From assembly GCA_024364805.1 (NCBI GenBank), contig CM044500.1, forward strand, positions 105,656,127 through 105,685,391: a DNA stretch of 29,265 nt, read 5' to 3'. Both the position numbers and the translations under genes were made by a program. This document shows, piece by piece, positions 17,584-27,306 of this stretch. Position 1 is the stretch's first letter. Each line of letters begins with the position of its first letter. Under the pieces are notes generated by a model. That model was given only the letters and a program-made list of their open reading frames with translations, searched no databases and was not told the origin of the DNA. Source of the DNA: Euprymna scolopes. Its lineage: Eukaryota; Mollusca; Cephalopoda; Sepiida; Sepiolidae.

Positions 17584-17837
17584 GTTTTTTTTCTTTTAAG
17601 GATTAATTTAAAAAATTTTTTTGTTATTATTACTTGGCAAGTAAAATTTCAATTTTTTGCAAGTGTTTACGGACTTTTGGAACAGCCTAATAATAATAAA
17701 TATCGGCTGCTGAAGATCATTTTTGGAGCAGTATATTTTCAAGTGAAGATAACCTTGCTAAGTGCCTAACAGGTAGGGGAAGGAGAGAATTTCAGTGTCT
17801 TTCTTCATGTCTGCCTAAAACCAAATCCGTTTTTTTT

Positions 17838-19509
17838 TTGTTTTTTTACAAAGGAATCATCACTTTTCAAGGCCCAAAATCCAGTCGAGGATAAGGATTA
17901 AAGAGTGTACAGTGGTCAAAAGGACAACATTATAGTAATCATTAGAAGTGGAAATTTGATAAATTGGATTACTTAAGGGGAACGGCTCATCAAGAACTTG
18001 TTTACATTGGACTTGACGACGGCCATATTGTAGTCAGCTGGAAAGCAGGTAAATGGAAGAGAGTTTCATAGGTGTGCAGTTCTTAGAAAGAAGCTTTGTT
18101 CATGAAATCTACGTTTAGGTTTAGGCGCAGATAAAGAGTGGGGGAAATTATTGATAATGTTTATAGCCAAATGAGTGTTTCTCATGAATGTTTGCGAGGG
18201 GGGACCATAGATTGGATCTCAGACGAGCACTTGGCATGAAAATAACGATAAAATAGAGAAAGGCTCGCAATGTCTCCTGTGAGAAAGAGGTTGCAGAGAA
18301 GAGAAAAAGGCATCCCCCACTAGGCTACAAAGTCTATTCTGAACTCTGTCAAGGCAGGCTAAGTTCTTCTTAGCAGCTCCTGCCCAAATGTGACAGCAAT
18401 ACTCCATCCTTGGATGTACCTGACTCTTATATAGATAGAGAATTGCATAAGTTGGTAGATATCTACTGGATCGATAGAAGGATCCCATAATTTTTCCAGC
18501 GACCTTGACAACGGATTTGATGTATGTATTCCATTTTAGATCAGGAGTAAAGGTCAAGCCCAGAAGCTTGTTAAATCATGGAACCTCTCTCTAGAAGTGT
18601 AAGCCATGTTTAGTTTCAGAACAGTTTCCGATGGTTCGTTGTTCTACACAAGTCCTGGGAGGTGAGTGATTTGCAGTAGACAGTTCTCGAGTTGGAATCC
18701 ACAGAGCAAAAGATTCTTCCCATGTTGACACGAAAAAGAAAACATATGCAAAATTGTTACAGAAAGGTTTAATATTTATGGAGCAATTCTGGTTTCTGAT
18801 TGGTTGATAGCAGGACGTGAATTAATTCGATTCGTTAGTTCCTAGCAGCACCGTTTATAAATAGAATCTCCTGACTATGAGAGATCATACTCCATTATAG
18901 TCAAAAATATTGTAACACTCCGCAAGACGAGAGCCATTCATTTCAATTGATGCCAGATGGGGATCAGATTGATGATGCAAAGATAGAAGGTTGGTTTTAT
19001 ATTCATTAAAAATAACCAGCCACTTTTTTCTTCATTGTACCACATGCTCAAGATCAGAGGAGAGAGAATCAGAGAGAACTTGGTCATTGATGTGCTGCCA
19101 TAGATGGTAGTATCATCAGCAAAAATGTCTACAAATGATCTAAGGATGTGATTTGGAAGATCATTAATATAGATCAGGAAGAGAGTTGGGCCCAGGATGG
19201 ACCCCTGAGGGACTCCAGCATTAATACTATGAGCTTCTGATTTCTGCCAATCAACCACTACTCTTATGAACCTATCAGAGAGAAATGATTTAATAATTGA
19301 AAAGATATTTCCAGCTATACCATAGCTGGAGATCTTGTGAAGTAGACCTTTATGCCATACCCTATCAAAGGCCTTTGATATATCAAGAGCAATTGCCCTA
19401 GAAAGGATGCATTGTAAATAAATCCACTCTTGTAACTGTTCTGATTTGGGTTATGATGGGGGTTCTTCATTTCAGGAATAGCCTGGGGATTGGTATTATT
19501 TGGATTCTT
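17838..19509 (-). mobile_element. CR1/Jockey-type LINE with reverse transcriptase (family 1, copy d)
   Basis: Longest LINE copy. Reading right to left it shows ALDISKAFDRVWHKGLLHKI (RT motif A), NAGVPQGSILGPTLFLIYIN (motif B), FADDTTIYG (catalytic FADD), then SMWYNEEKSGW, FTPDLKWNTYIKSVVKVAGK, HPRMEYCCHIWAGAAKKNLA and HRRHCEPFS-like sequence. The 3' UTR is related to copies a and b, with an A tail (T run at 17838). The endonuclease domain and N-terminus are missing, several frame changes occur, and an insertion of about 160-300 bp separates 18590 from 18924. Confidence 0.88.
18755..18917 (-). mobile_element. Possible solo-LTR-like insertion in the LINE
   Basis: A 163-bp segment with TG...CA ends formed by TGTTACA and TGTAACA. 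It contains a CCAATCAG box and a TATAAA-like sequence and lies where the LINE frame is interrupted. No target duplication is evident, so a small MITE is an alternative. A fossil in either case. Confidence 0.2.
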
Positions 19510-19668
19510 CAGAGTTGATGAGCCGTTCCCCTTAAGTAATCCAATTTACTAAATTTACACTACTAACGATTCCTATGATATTGTCCCATTGACTACTGTA
19601 CACTCTTTAACTCTTATCCTCGAGTGGCCTCTGGGCCTTAATAAGTGGTGACTCATATATAAAAAAAA
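19510..19668 (+). mobile_element. CR1/Jockey-type LINE, 3' tail (family 1, copy e)
   Basis: TGATGAGCCGTTCCCCTTAA, TAATCCAATTTACTAAATTT, TGGCCTCTGGGCCTTAATAA, GTGGTGACTC and a short A tail. It is in opposite orientation to the adjacent LINE, so the truncated 5' ends of the two copies meet at about 19509. Confidence 0.85.
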
Positions 19669-19674
19669 TGACTC

Positions 19675-19850
19675 ATCTTGAGTGTCATTTTCACGTTTCG
19701 GACGATGTAATCTCTGACCATCTTCGAGTGTATCTTGTCAAACTCAAGAATCTTTCTGAACAGAATTTCAAACAGGACCTTTTATTTACTTCACGAGGGT
19801 AGCATGCTCTCATTCTGTCAGCCATGGCTGGATAGAGGTAGTAAGTAATT
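19675..19850 (-). mobile_element. Type A Helitron internal block (copy 5)
   Basis: On the minus strand it parallels 14878-15080: AATTGTGAATTACTTACTAC, CTCTATCCAGCCATGGCTGA, GAGCATGCTACC and ATGACACTCAAGATGAG. It contains the MAD-start frame 19825-19691 (44 codons: MADRMRACYPREV, SCLKF, SLTRYTRRWSEITSSET). Confidence 0.5.
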
Positions 19851-21152
19851 CACAATTATATTTTTTAATCGCCCACACTGATAATAATAAAATAATTATA
19901 ACAAACAATAAAAATTCAGAAAAACCTGAAGATTGTTTTGATAGACATTATTTTTAAGATACATATAAAATAAGAGTGTTTATGGTTCAGTGGCTGTGAA
20001 ACGTATTCAAGATCTCACCTTCTGCTCATGAAATGATATTGAATATTGGTTTCCAAAGAAAACGCTGGATTATCTAATTGAAGCTAAAGTGGTTGCGATT
20101 GTCACTGTTGCTTCAATAAAGAATATTTAAATAACAAAAAGGAATGTACTGAGAAAATGTTTTAATAGCAAAAAGAATGTATGGAGGGACATATTTACAA
20201 TTAGATATTTATAATGAAAGATTTAGGAATTTTAGAAACATAAACAAATAGAATTTAGTTATAAAAACAATGATCTGGATTAAAGATTGACCACGTTATG
20301 TGACGTAAGAGAGTCGAACTAATAAAGAGATGATGTTCGTATATTTTACAGAACAGACCAGTTAGAAAGTGTTGAAGAGTTAGATAGATAGAGAGAGTTA
20401 GAGTTTGGTTGGAGAGTTGTCAGATTAATTGTGAAAGCATTTCGACTGGCTTAAACTAGAGAAAATGTAAGACATAAAAAAGGAAAGGGCTTGCACTCCG
20501 AGAGCAAACAACCATGGAAATAAATGTTAAATATAAAATACAACTTAGTCGTCGTGAGGGAAGTGTCTTTTATTTCAGGTCAGCATGTCAAAAAGTTGCG
20601 ACGCAGAAGATATGTGTTTTTTTTTGTCCGATATGTTGCGACTATGAAGAAAGTATGTTCCTCTTTTGTATAATGCCAAGTAGGCAGAGATGTTTATTTG
20701 TCCCGTTAGAGAACTGTCTCTCAAATATTTAATTGTCTGGTTGTGAACTGTCCAATTTTATATGTGTAAATACTTACGCACGTGTTCGCTTAATGAACAT
20801 TGTGACGTATATATACACACACCCGCATCCCCTAGACGATACGGGCCGCAATAAACAGATATGTGAGCATACATTTATATACACTTGTATATATACATAT
20901 ACACTCGCGATATAGATGATACATACAAGTAAATGAACGCGTAGACGACTCGGTCCGTTGACCAATTATTACCAAAATATGTAGTTATGTATATCTTTGT
21001 GTGTATGCTGTGCTTCTAAGGTTGTTATCAGCAGAATGCCTATTGAAGATAAACTAAGTATGTCAAATAATAAGTGTATCAAAGAACCTTTGACAAGTTA
21101 ATCCAATTCCTAACTTTCTCATTAATTAGTCAACAATGCTTTATTTACACAT

Positions 21153-21153
<1 letters not shown>
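19851..21153. other. No recognisable gene
   Basis: AT-rich DNA with A-rich runs. A 72-codon frame at 20514-20732 begins in a good initiation context, but its peptide is unrecognised and contains a plausible splice-acceptor sequence, so it is not called. 20810-20920 holds short CA/TA-rich microsatellite-like DNA. Confidence 0.4.

Positions 21154-21214
<61 letters not shown>
21154..21214. repeat. (GA)n microsatellite
   Basis: Uninterrupted GA dinucleotides, about 30 units. Confidence 0.95.
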
Positions 21215-21217
<3 letters not shown>

Positions 21218-21239
21218 GGGGTGGAGATTAGTTATTTTT

Positions 21240-21600
21240 AAGTCAGTGCAAAAGCTTTTGCTAATTTAAAATTTCATCTTAAAAATGAAAAACTGTGCTT
21301 TTGAAAATCTTTATTCATAACAGAAAACGTGTTCTCTGTAACTTGATTCCATCTGTCAACGAGCTTATGTATGTCTCGCCTGTAAAATTCTTTAGGTTTT
21401 GATGTGAAAAATGTTCAATCTCCTCTCGTGATATTGACGTCATCTAAATGGTTTTGTAATCCTCGAACTAAGTGATAATCCGAAGGAGCTAGAATATGTA
21501 GAATGGGCCAAGATTTCCCAGCCAAATTCTTCTAGGAGATCTTTGGCCCATAATGGGGTGTGAGCACGAGCATTATCATGATGGAAGATAACTCTGTTTC
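21240..21600 (-). pseudogene. mariner transposase, C-terminal half, decayed
   Basis: Minus strand reads VIFHHDNARAHTPLWAKDLL (second catalytic Asp in HDNARAH), then EEFGWEILAHSTYSS. After frame changes it continues with remnants of the third-Asp region (the usual SPDLAPSDYH), then KEFYRRDIHKLVDRW-like and WNQVTENTFSVMNKDF-like sequence, ending at a stop at 21274-21276. TCAGTGCAAAAGCTTTTGC just beyond may be the terminal repeat. It is a different copy from 16440-17690, which lacks this half, and is truncated at a local foldback near 21600. Confidence 0.8.
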
Positions 21601-21924
21601 AATAGAAAGGGAGTTATCTTCCCTTTCTAGTCAATATTGGTGAGAATATTGCAAAAAATACAAATAATGTTTTAATAATCTGAAAGAAAAAGTTATTAAT
21701 GTATCATGGTGATATGTTTAAGTAATAACAATGAAAATGAAATAACAATGTAAAAATAACAATGAAAATGAAATAAATTACAATGTTTTAAAACCGGCAT
21801 AAATTATTACACTGACCTGATAAAACTTATCGAAAAAAATGTTTTTCTTCTGTAAAACTTTACTTGAACATTTAGGTTTTTAGTGAATATTTAACTTTAA
21901 AAGAACATTTTTATTACATTTTCA

Positions 21925-22072
21925 CCCCAAACAAGGCACAAGTGGCACTTTGATGTAGGGGACTGCTATCAGGGACATAAGTTGCAGGAATATTATGCAG
22001 GGAGTTGAGCAGCAAGGTGTCTGTTCACATTACACTTGAACTTCTGCATGTCAGTACAGTTGGGGAAGCAAG
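21925..22072 (-). mobile_element. CR1/Jockey-type LINE, 3' tail (family 2, copy b)
   Basis: Reverse complement of the family 2 end: CACCCCAAACAAGGCACAAG, ACTTTGATGTAGGGG, TATCAGGGACATAAGTTGCA and TTACACTTGAACTTCTGCAT match 10145-10275. Only the last ~25 codons and the 3' UTR remain. Confidence 0.8.
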
Positions 22073-22828
22073 AAACCCTATTTGTTTTATTATTTTATTT
22101 ATTTTTTGGTACGTTTTACTTTGATTAGTGGTTTCGCTTTTTACAGTAAGATTTACCTTGTATGTGACAATAGTAAGAAACTGAATTGTTATGGATTAAA
22201 ATAAATTACTTACTACTCTCTCGGATAACGCTGTGTAGCCCAGCTAATCTAATATATAAAAGGCAAAATGGGCGTGCACGTTTGTGCATGTCCATGAAAG
22301 GCTTTTTACACCAGGGTTCTCACGTCGGTTAGATTCTGGGAGAAGTTTTTGCATACTTCCTAGATCATAATATCTTAGATTCGCAAACGGACATCGTCTC
22401 TATCTTTTTTTTTTATCGAGTTTTAAAAAATTCCTGCCGTCTCGTCGTGTTGGCTGTTTTTGTTCGTTCTTTTCGTATAAATAAATCGAAACTAATTGAA
22501 CGCAAAGGCCAACTACCAGCATTCGTCCAGGTAGTATCAGTTCTGTAATTCGTCCTTGGTCAATGTAGAGGAAACCCTTCATACTGAGACAATTACTATT
22601 TATTTGGAAACTGCCCAAGTGCCCACTTTTGTGGGGAGCTGGTTTTCTCCCACATTAAAAACGACCTTGGGTCTAATTTGCTTTCGTGGGGAAACAAATA
22701 AATAAAACGGCAGAAAGCAGGAAGTTTAACTGGCCTCCAGCAAGATTTAAAAGCAACGTTCATTTCTGCATGTGCGGGATGACTCCTAAGATCCTTAAGT
22801 TAATTACCAACTCCTTGATTTCACTATC

Positions 22829-22885
22829 CACTATGGCGTAATGGTTAGTGAGGAAGACTAATTATGCTACATTTTTGAGTTTGAT

Positions 22886-22891
<6 letters not shown>
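22829..22891 (+). other. tRNA-like module
   Basis: TGGCGTAATGGTTAGTGAGG resembles an A box/D-arm and GAGTTTGATCCC a B box. It is related to the module at 16609-16684 on the minus strand and equally unable to form a full tRNA. Confidence 0.5.

Positions 22892-22940
<49 letters not shown>
22888..22940. repeat. (CT)n microsatellite
   Basis: CT dinucleotide run within the Helitron. Confidence 0.95.
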
Positions 22941-22941
<1 letters not shown>

Positions 22942-23118
22942 TAAAAAAAAAATTATTTCGTCTTTGTGCCAATATTCTCCACCCGGGCAAAAGTTAATTA
23001 CCAACTCATTTAATTCACTATCCTCTTTTTTTTCATGTTCTTTTCCTCCTTTGCATTACCACTTTTTTTTTCTCAACGCACACCTTCAAACATCCGGGCA
23101 ACGCCCCCCCCCACCTAG

Positions 23119-23459
23119 TTATTAATAATGAACTACTACCTCCTGTATAAATCTAATAAGTGTGACAAAAATCGTTTTCTCTCCCTCTCTCTCTGTATCT
23201 TTCTTATTTCTCCATACCCCCTCTCTTATTTGATATGATGTTTTCAATTATTAATCCAATTGCTCAATTTACTCCAAGGAAATCATTGACATATTTTTAT
23301 TAGCCCGTTTGTTAATCGATAACATATCTTCTTGGTGATAATCCAGTATAAGCATATCAAATCATTTTTAGATGAAAATAAATAAATTACTAACCGACAC
23401 TCAATATAGATTCTCTCACAACTACCATATTAAAAAGACACGAAAACTTACATAAGAAA
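23119..23459. other. No recognisable feature
   Basis: AT-rich with CTCTCT-rich patches near 23180-23225; no gene recognised. Confidence 0.45.
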
Positions 23460-24125
23460 AATATATGTAAGCAGTCACTGCAGTTTTTTTAATGCACATG
23501 GACCTTACTAAATTACCGAATTACAATTATTACAGCCAAATAGCAATCCATCTGACATATCCATACTTGATTCGGACTAGTCTATCTTCTTGTTTTTCCT
23601 TTCATTATCGTATTGGCACATATATACCATTCCATTTCTGTACACTGTTAAATTGACGGTGTCTTCTTTACTAGATTGGAAGGAAGATACCATGTGCAAT
23701 TGAACGGAATGCTCCTCCTCGAGTTCTTAAGAAAAATAATCATATATATTAATTGAATTATATGACTCCAACCATTCCTATAAGGATAACATGTCATGGA
23801 AAATTCCATAGGAGGAGTATATGTTCACAATCACTGCAGTAAATAATCTCTAATGTATTACAATTATCAGATTCAAATAGAAACGTCTTATATATCGGTA
23901 TTTGATTCAGACTAGCCTATTGCCCCCCCCCAATTGGTTAGTTTATAAAATAATATAATATAATGTATGGAATAAAATATCAATATAAATCCCAAAAAGA
24001 AGATTCCAAATTCTTATAGTAACTGTAGTTTCTATAGCAAATAATATTTAATGAATTACAATTATCAAATGCAAATAGTAACGTCTTATATATCGATACT
24101 TGATTTAGACTAGGCTATCTTTTGG
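23460..24125 (+). repeat. Three diverged direct repeats (F)
   Basis: Blocks at about 23460-23590, 23815-23930 and 24005-24125 share CACTGCAGT-like, AATTACAATTAT, CAAATAG, TATATCGRTACTTGATT and GACTAGYCTAT. The spacings are unequal (about 355 and 185 bp), so it is not a simple tandem array. Class unknown. Confidence 0.65.
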
Positions 24126-24171
24126 GGGGTTTCTCGGATAGTTATTTTATAATATAATTTATAAATCTACG

Positions 24172-24262
24172 TTTATAAGAGTTGAATACGTTTTAAGGTG
24201 GAGTATTGTTGCCACATTTTGGATGGTGCTGCTCAGAAAACTCTTTCTTGATTTGATGGGGG
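24172..24262 (+). mobile_element. Short LINE fragment (family 1, copy f)
   Basis: Translates as VEYCCHILDGAAQKTLS preceded by a YKS-like word, matching the MEYCCHIWAGAA block of the other LINE copies. Truncated at both ends; a G run follows directly. Confidence 0.7.
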
Positions 24263-25060
24263 GGGGGAAATGTATGATAAAAGGAAACCGGTAATGGCAA
24301 TGACACAACGGCACTTAAAAAGATAAACAAGCATCTATACACAGACAAGCGCATGAGAGACATGATGCCTGGAAAGAGGTGTAATTTAAAGCAACATAAT
24401 GACGTTAACAGACCTTAGACACAATTAAAAAAGACATGCAATGCTAGGGTTGCACAGACAATGTGTTGGGCAAATAAAATAAAACTTATTTTGTATAAAG
24501 AAAATGCCATGCTGAAATGACTAGGGGTCCCGTCTTAATTTTGCAGAATCTTAATCTGACGACAATCCATTAGTGGCGAGTAAACATGTAATATTGAAGA
24601 GCTGGGTTAGACGCGTCTAATTAGTCTCCATATTATTGATGTGCGAGTCTTTTTTATACTTCAAAACTAAAGAGTCATATCTTACTCATATCTAGTATAG
24701 TTCAGCAGAGATAATTTAAAATCGATTCAAGGGATGTAAATCTTTATTATACTGAGTCAACAATGCTATTTGAAAATAGATAATTATTGTATTAGTCTTG
24801 CATTTAGACTTATTTAAACTGTTTATTGTTTTTGTTTTAGATTTTAAACGATAAAGTTCATTTACAAGTTATCTATACTGTGGAACAGATATTTGAAAAA
24901 GCAACCTATCAACTCCACACACACTCCTCAGGTGAAGTTATTCTCTCCAAACAAATAAAGACATAATAACTCATACATCCAAAGAGCAGCCTAGAGATCA
25001 GACAAAACTGTAAAATCCTTGATGTCAGTTAGTTTTTTATTTCACTTCTAGCATTGTTTT
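24263..25060. other. No recognisable feature
   Basis: Unique-looking sequence with no open frame of note, terminal repeat or match elsewhere in the window. Confidence 0.45.
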
Positions 25061-25061
25061 T

Positions 25062-25115
25062 ATTTTAATGGAAATCACTCCAGACAAGGTATAAAGGGAC
25101 TTGATATAAGGAGCT
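25062..25115 (-). mobile_element. Probable LINE family 2-like 3' tail
   Basis: GGAAATCACTCCAGACAAGG and GACTTGATATAAGGAGCTA resemble the reverse complement of the family 2 3' UTR (CACCTCAAACAAGG, ACTTTGAAGTAGGGGGCTA). Only the last ~55 bp remain. Confidence 0.45.
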
Positions 25116-25184
25116 AAAAAATAACGTAGCTTAATTTACTTTGATACATTTTTCTACGCTTCTTCATAAAAATACACGGTGCTA

Positions 25185-25350
25185 ATGCACTTATTGATCC
25201 GCGCTATTTTTTAAATATTATTTTCAATTTAATCAAAGTTTTTATTAAATTGTAAATACAGAATAGGTACGAAACACCCTCCCCTCCCCATATTAAGAAT
25301 GGCTTTCTAAATAATAACATTATTATTTCAGCACGGATCAATAAGTGCAC
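25185..25350. mobile_element. MITE of 166 bp, Tc1/mariner-like
   Basis: The termini ATGCACTTATTGATCCGCGC and the complement of GCACGGATCAATAAGTGCAC pair over about 20 bp with two mismatches. TA flanks both sides (25183-25184 and 25351-25352). The interior is AT-rich and non-coding. Confidence 0.65.
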
Positions 25351-25390
25351 TAGTATCAAATATACTAGCACAACAATATTCCATGCTAAT

Positions 25391-25441
25391 TTTTTAAATG
25401 GAAATCACTCCAAACAAGGAATGAAGCCACTTGATGTAAGA
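25391..25441 (-). mobile_element. Probable LINE family 2-like 3' tail, second copy
   Basis: GGAAATCACTCCAAACAAGG and CCACTTGATGTAAGAAGC are in the same orientation as 25062-25115 and about 320 bp from it. Nothing recognisable lies between here and 25672. Confidence 0.45.
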
Positions 25442-25674
25442 AGCGAAAATAAAAATAGTACTGGAAGGTCAAAAACTCGTCAATGCTAAATGTTAGATGG
25501 AATAGATTCTGACTCAGAAAACAGCAATTCTTCCCTCTTTGTCAGAACATCGTGAATGGAAGGTGAGGATTAAAGGAAAAAATAAGGGAAGCAAGAGTTA
25601 TGTGGCTGCCGAAAGTAAATCCAAGATCCACTTTCTACTTTCCTTAAATGAATAAATATTAACGGATTTAAATA

Positions 25675-25870
25675 CAGTAGAACACCGCTATACGGTGGCC
25701 TTACATACAGTTTTTTCAGGTTACGATGTGAATTACAATGTTTTTCCGGCCCCTGGTTACGGCATTTGCTTATGGTGTTATTTATAATGTTATTTGATTA
25801 TGTGCATGTGTATTATATATGTACTGCATTTTGTTACTAAATTTTAATGCTGTATCCCGGGGTTCTACTG
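25675..25870. mobile_element. MITE of 196 bp, pogo/Tigger-like termini
   Basis: The left end CAGTAGAACACCGCTATAC and the complement of the right end (CAGTAGAACCCCGGGATAC) agree at 16 of 19 positions. TA duplications lie at 25673-25674 and 25871-25872. CAG-starting termini with TA targets are typical of the Tc1/mariner superfamily, pogo/Tigger branch. No transposase. Confidence 0.8.
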
Positions 25871-25872
25871 TA

Positions 25873-26295
25873 CATGAATACATTACTTATAGAGACTTGC
25901 TAACCAAAAAATGTCCTCTATTTCTATTAGTATATGTTGCAATATAGAATTGGTATGCTTAAAGTTTTAACCAATTACCAGAGTTAACTCTGCTATATGT
26001 ACGTTTGGAGATATATGAAGTCTAAAATCGATTGATTTTCTCTGCATATTTAATGGCACAACTTAAAGTTCAAAGGCTTTTTCTAACTTTTTTTTCTTTA
26101 TTAAGTATAGAAGTGTTAAGTATTTTTAGTTTGTTGATTTCTTTTCCAAATTTAACTGGTTATTCAGCATAATCATCTCTAATGATAGCATATGACATAA
26201 ATTTATTTGATATTTATAAATATTTAAGCACGAATCAATGATCTTAAAACATATTAATTCAATATTATTTCAAACATAAGGTGGTCATCCCGATA
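25873..26295. other. No recognisable feature
   Basis: AT-rich DNA leading into the hairpin minisatellite. Confidence 0.45.
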
Positions 26296-26752
26296 AAAAT
26301 GATATTACAAATTTCAGTATGATCGCATGATCATGTAATTTCAAACTTATGCATTACAGAGCAAAAAAAAAAAATGCTATTTCAAACTTTAGCATGACAG
26401 AGTAAAGAAAATGTTATTTCAAGATTTAACATGAGAGAGCAAAGAAAATGCTATTTCAAACTTAAGCATAGCAGAGCAAAAAAAAAAAAAATGCTATTTC
26501 AAACTTTAGCATGACAGAGCAAAGAAAATGCTATTTCAAACTTAAGCATAACAGAGCAAAAAAAAAAAATGCTATTTCCATCTGAAGCATAACAGAGCAA
26601 AGAAAATATTATTTCAAACTTAAGCATGACAGACTGACACAATATTACAAACTTAGTTATTTCGAACTTATGCATAACAAACCCCCAAAATGATATTTCA
26701 AACTTAAACATGGCAGACGATAAAAAACAATTTTTTAAATGGAAGCATAACA
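26296..26752. repeat. Minisatellite of hairpin-forming units, about 37 bp
   Basis: About ten units: ATGCTATTTCAAACTTTAGC followed by AT, then GACAGAGCAAAGAAA. In each of the better units the first and last 5-6 bases are complementary (ATGCTA/TAGCAT) around a TTTCAAACTT loop. One unit (26411-26432) has ATGTTA/TAACAT, changed on both sides. A-run lengths vary between units. A minus-strand frame repeating MLKFEIAFSLLCHAK is a by-product of the array, not a gene. Confidence 0.85.
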
Positions 26753-27298
26753 GACTGATCGCCGGTCTCGCTTAATGATGCATGAATACAGCAAAATCAG
26801 ATGCATCCATTTGATTTGCAGAATTTAGCGATGAAAATTTTAGTTTAAATTGACACATAACAGATGGAACAACTGCTGAATAAAACCTTTCAGAGATACG
26901 CGCACATATCGGTAAAACATTTCTGCTATTTAATGTCGTTTCGTAATGAAGTTAGCAAAAAAAGCTTTCCCATTTTGTCTCTTTTCTCGCCAGCGCATTT
27001 TTCAAGTATTGTTTAGAAAACATTTACATATGTTAAACCTTTTTTCCCCCTGTCATCATTTCCTCCTTTTTTTAAATTTTCATTTCTTCTTCTTTGAATG
27101 TTACAAGTAACTAGTGCAGAATGGATCCTGATTCGGATAAGACATAGCCGACAATCGCATCCTTGGAAATGTACGAAAATTTTAGAAGTGGCAAATGAGG
27201 AAATGGGTAAAAACGATTGCTGTGAATGATTGAGGATGGGTCACCAGTTAGCAAGTGTTACATTCACCAAAAGGTGTTGTGAATAAAAAAGAGAAAAC
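26753..27298. other. No recognisable feature
   Basis: AT-rich DNA with a T/C-rich patch at 27035-27110; no gene or terminal repeat seen. Confidence 0.45.
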
Positions 27299-27306
27299 GT
27301 CATTAG

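Larger units (their letters stand above)
16440..17690 (+). mobile_element. mariner element, internally deleted, carrying a nested Helitron
   Basis: The terminal inverted repeats are TTAGGTTGTTCTAAAAGTTC on the left and GACTTTTGGAACAGCCTAA on the right. TA lies immediately outside both ends (16438-16439 and 17691-17692), the mariner target duplication. Without the Helitron at 16538-17064 the element is about 724 bp, against about 1.3 kb for a full mariner. The lost part is the C-terminal half of the transposase. Confidence 0.88.
22795..23025 (+). repeat. 35-bp direct repeats flanking the tRNA-like module
   Basis: AAGTTAATTACCAACTCCTTGATTTCACTATCC-type sequence near 22795-22828 recurs near 22990-23025 (AGTTAATTACCAACTC and TTCACTATCC shared). 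The second copy follows ACCCGGGCAA, itself resembling a Helitron 3' hairpin start, so the interior may be a duplicated or nested terminus. Confidence 0.55.
22248..23118 (+). mobile_element. Non-autonomous Helitron, 871 bp, both ends present
   Basis: Starts after A with TCTAATATATAAAAGGC and a GTGCACG/TGTGCATG-rich stretch. It ends CATCCGGGCAACGCC, a C run and CTAG before T. A TC start, CTAG end and A/T insertion context match Helitrons; the terminal hairpin is weakened by the C run. It contains a tRNA-like module, a CT microsatellite and a 35-bp internal direct repeat. No Rep/helicase frame. Confidence 0.75.

Noticed and set aside
20281-20600. Possible LTR-like promoter region (AATAAAG, purine-rich stretch)
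   Set aside because: No paired copy, no TG...CA boundaries with target duplication, and no adjacent element coding.
20514-20732. A 72-codon frame in good initiation context
   Set aside because: No family resemblance, cysteine-rich by chance, contains an acceptor-like site, and no neighbouring exon is visible.
26499-26711. Minus-strand frame with repeated LKFEIAFSLLCHAK
   Set aside because: The unit length is not a stable multiple of three and the frame breaks on both sides; it is a by-product of the minisatellite.
26296-26752. CRISPR-like array
   Set aside because: The units are contiguous tandem repeats without unique spacers, and the sequence is eukaryotic; it is a minisatellite.
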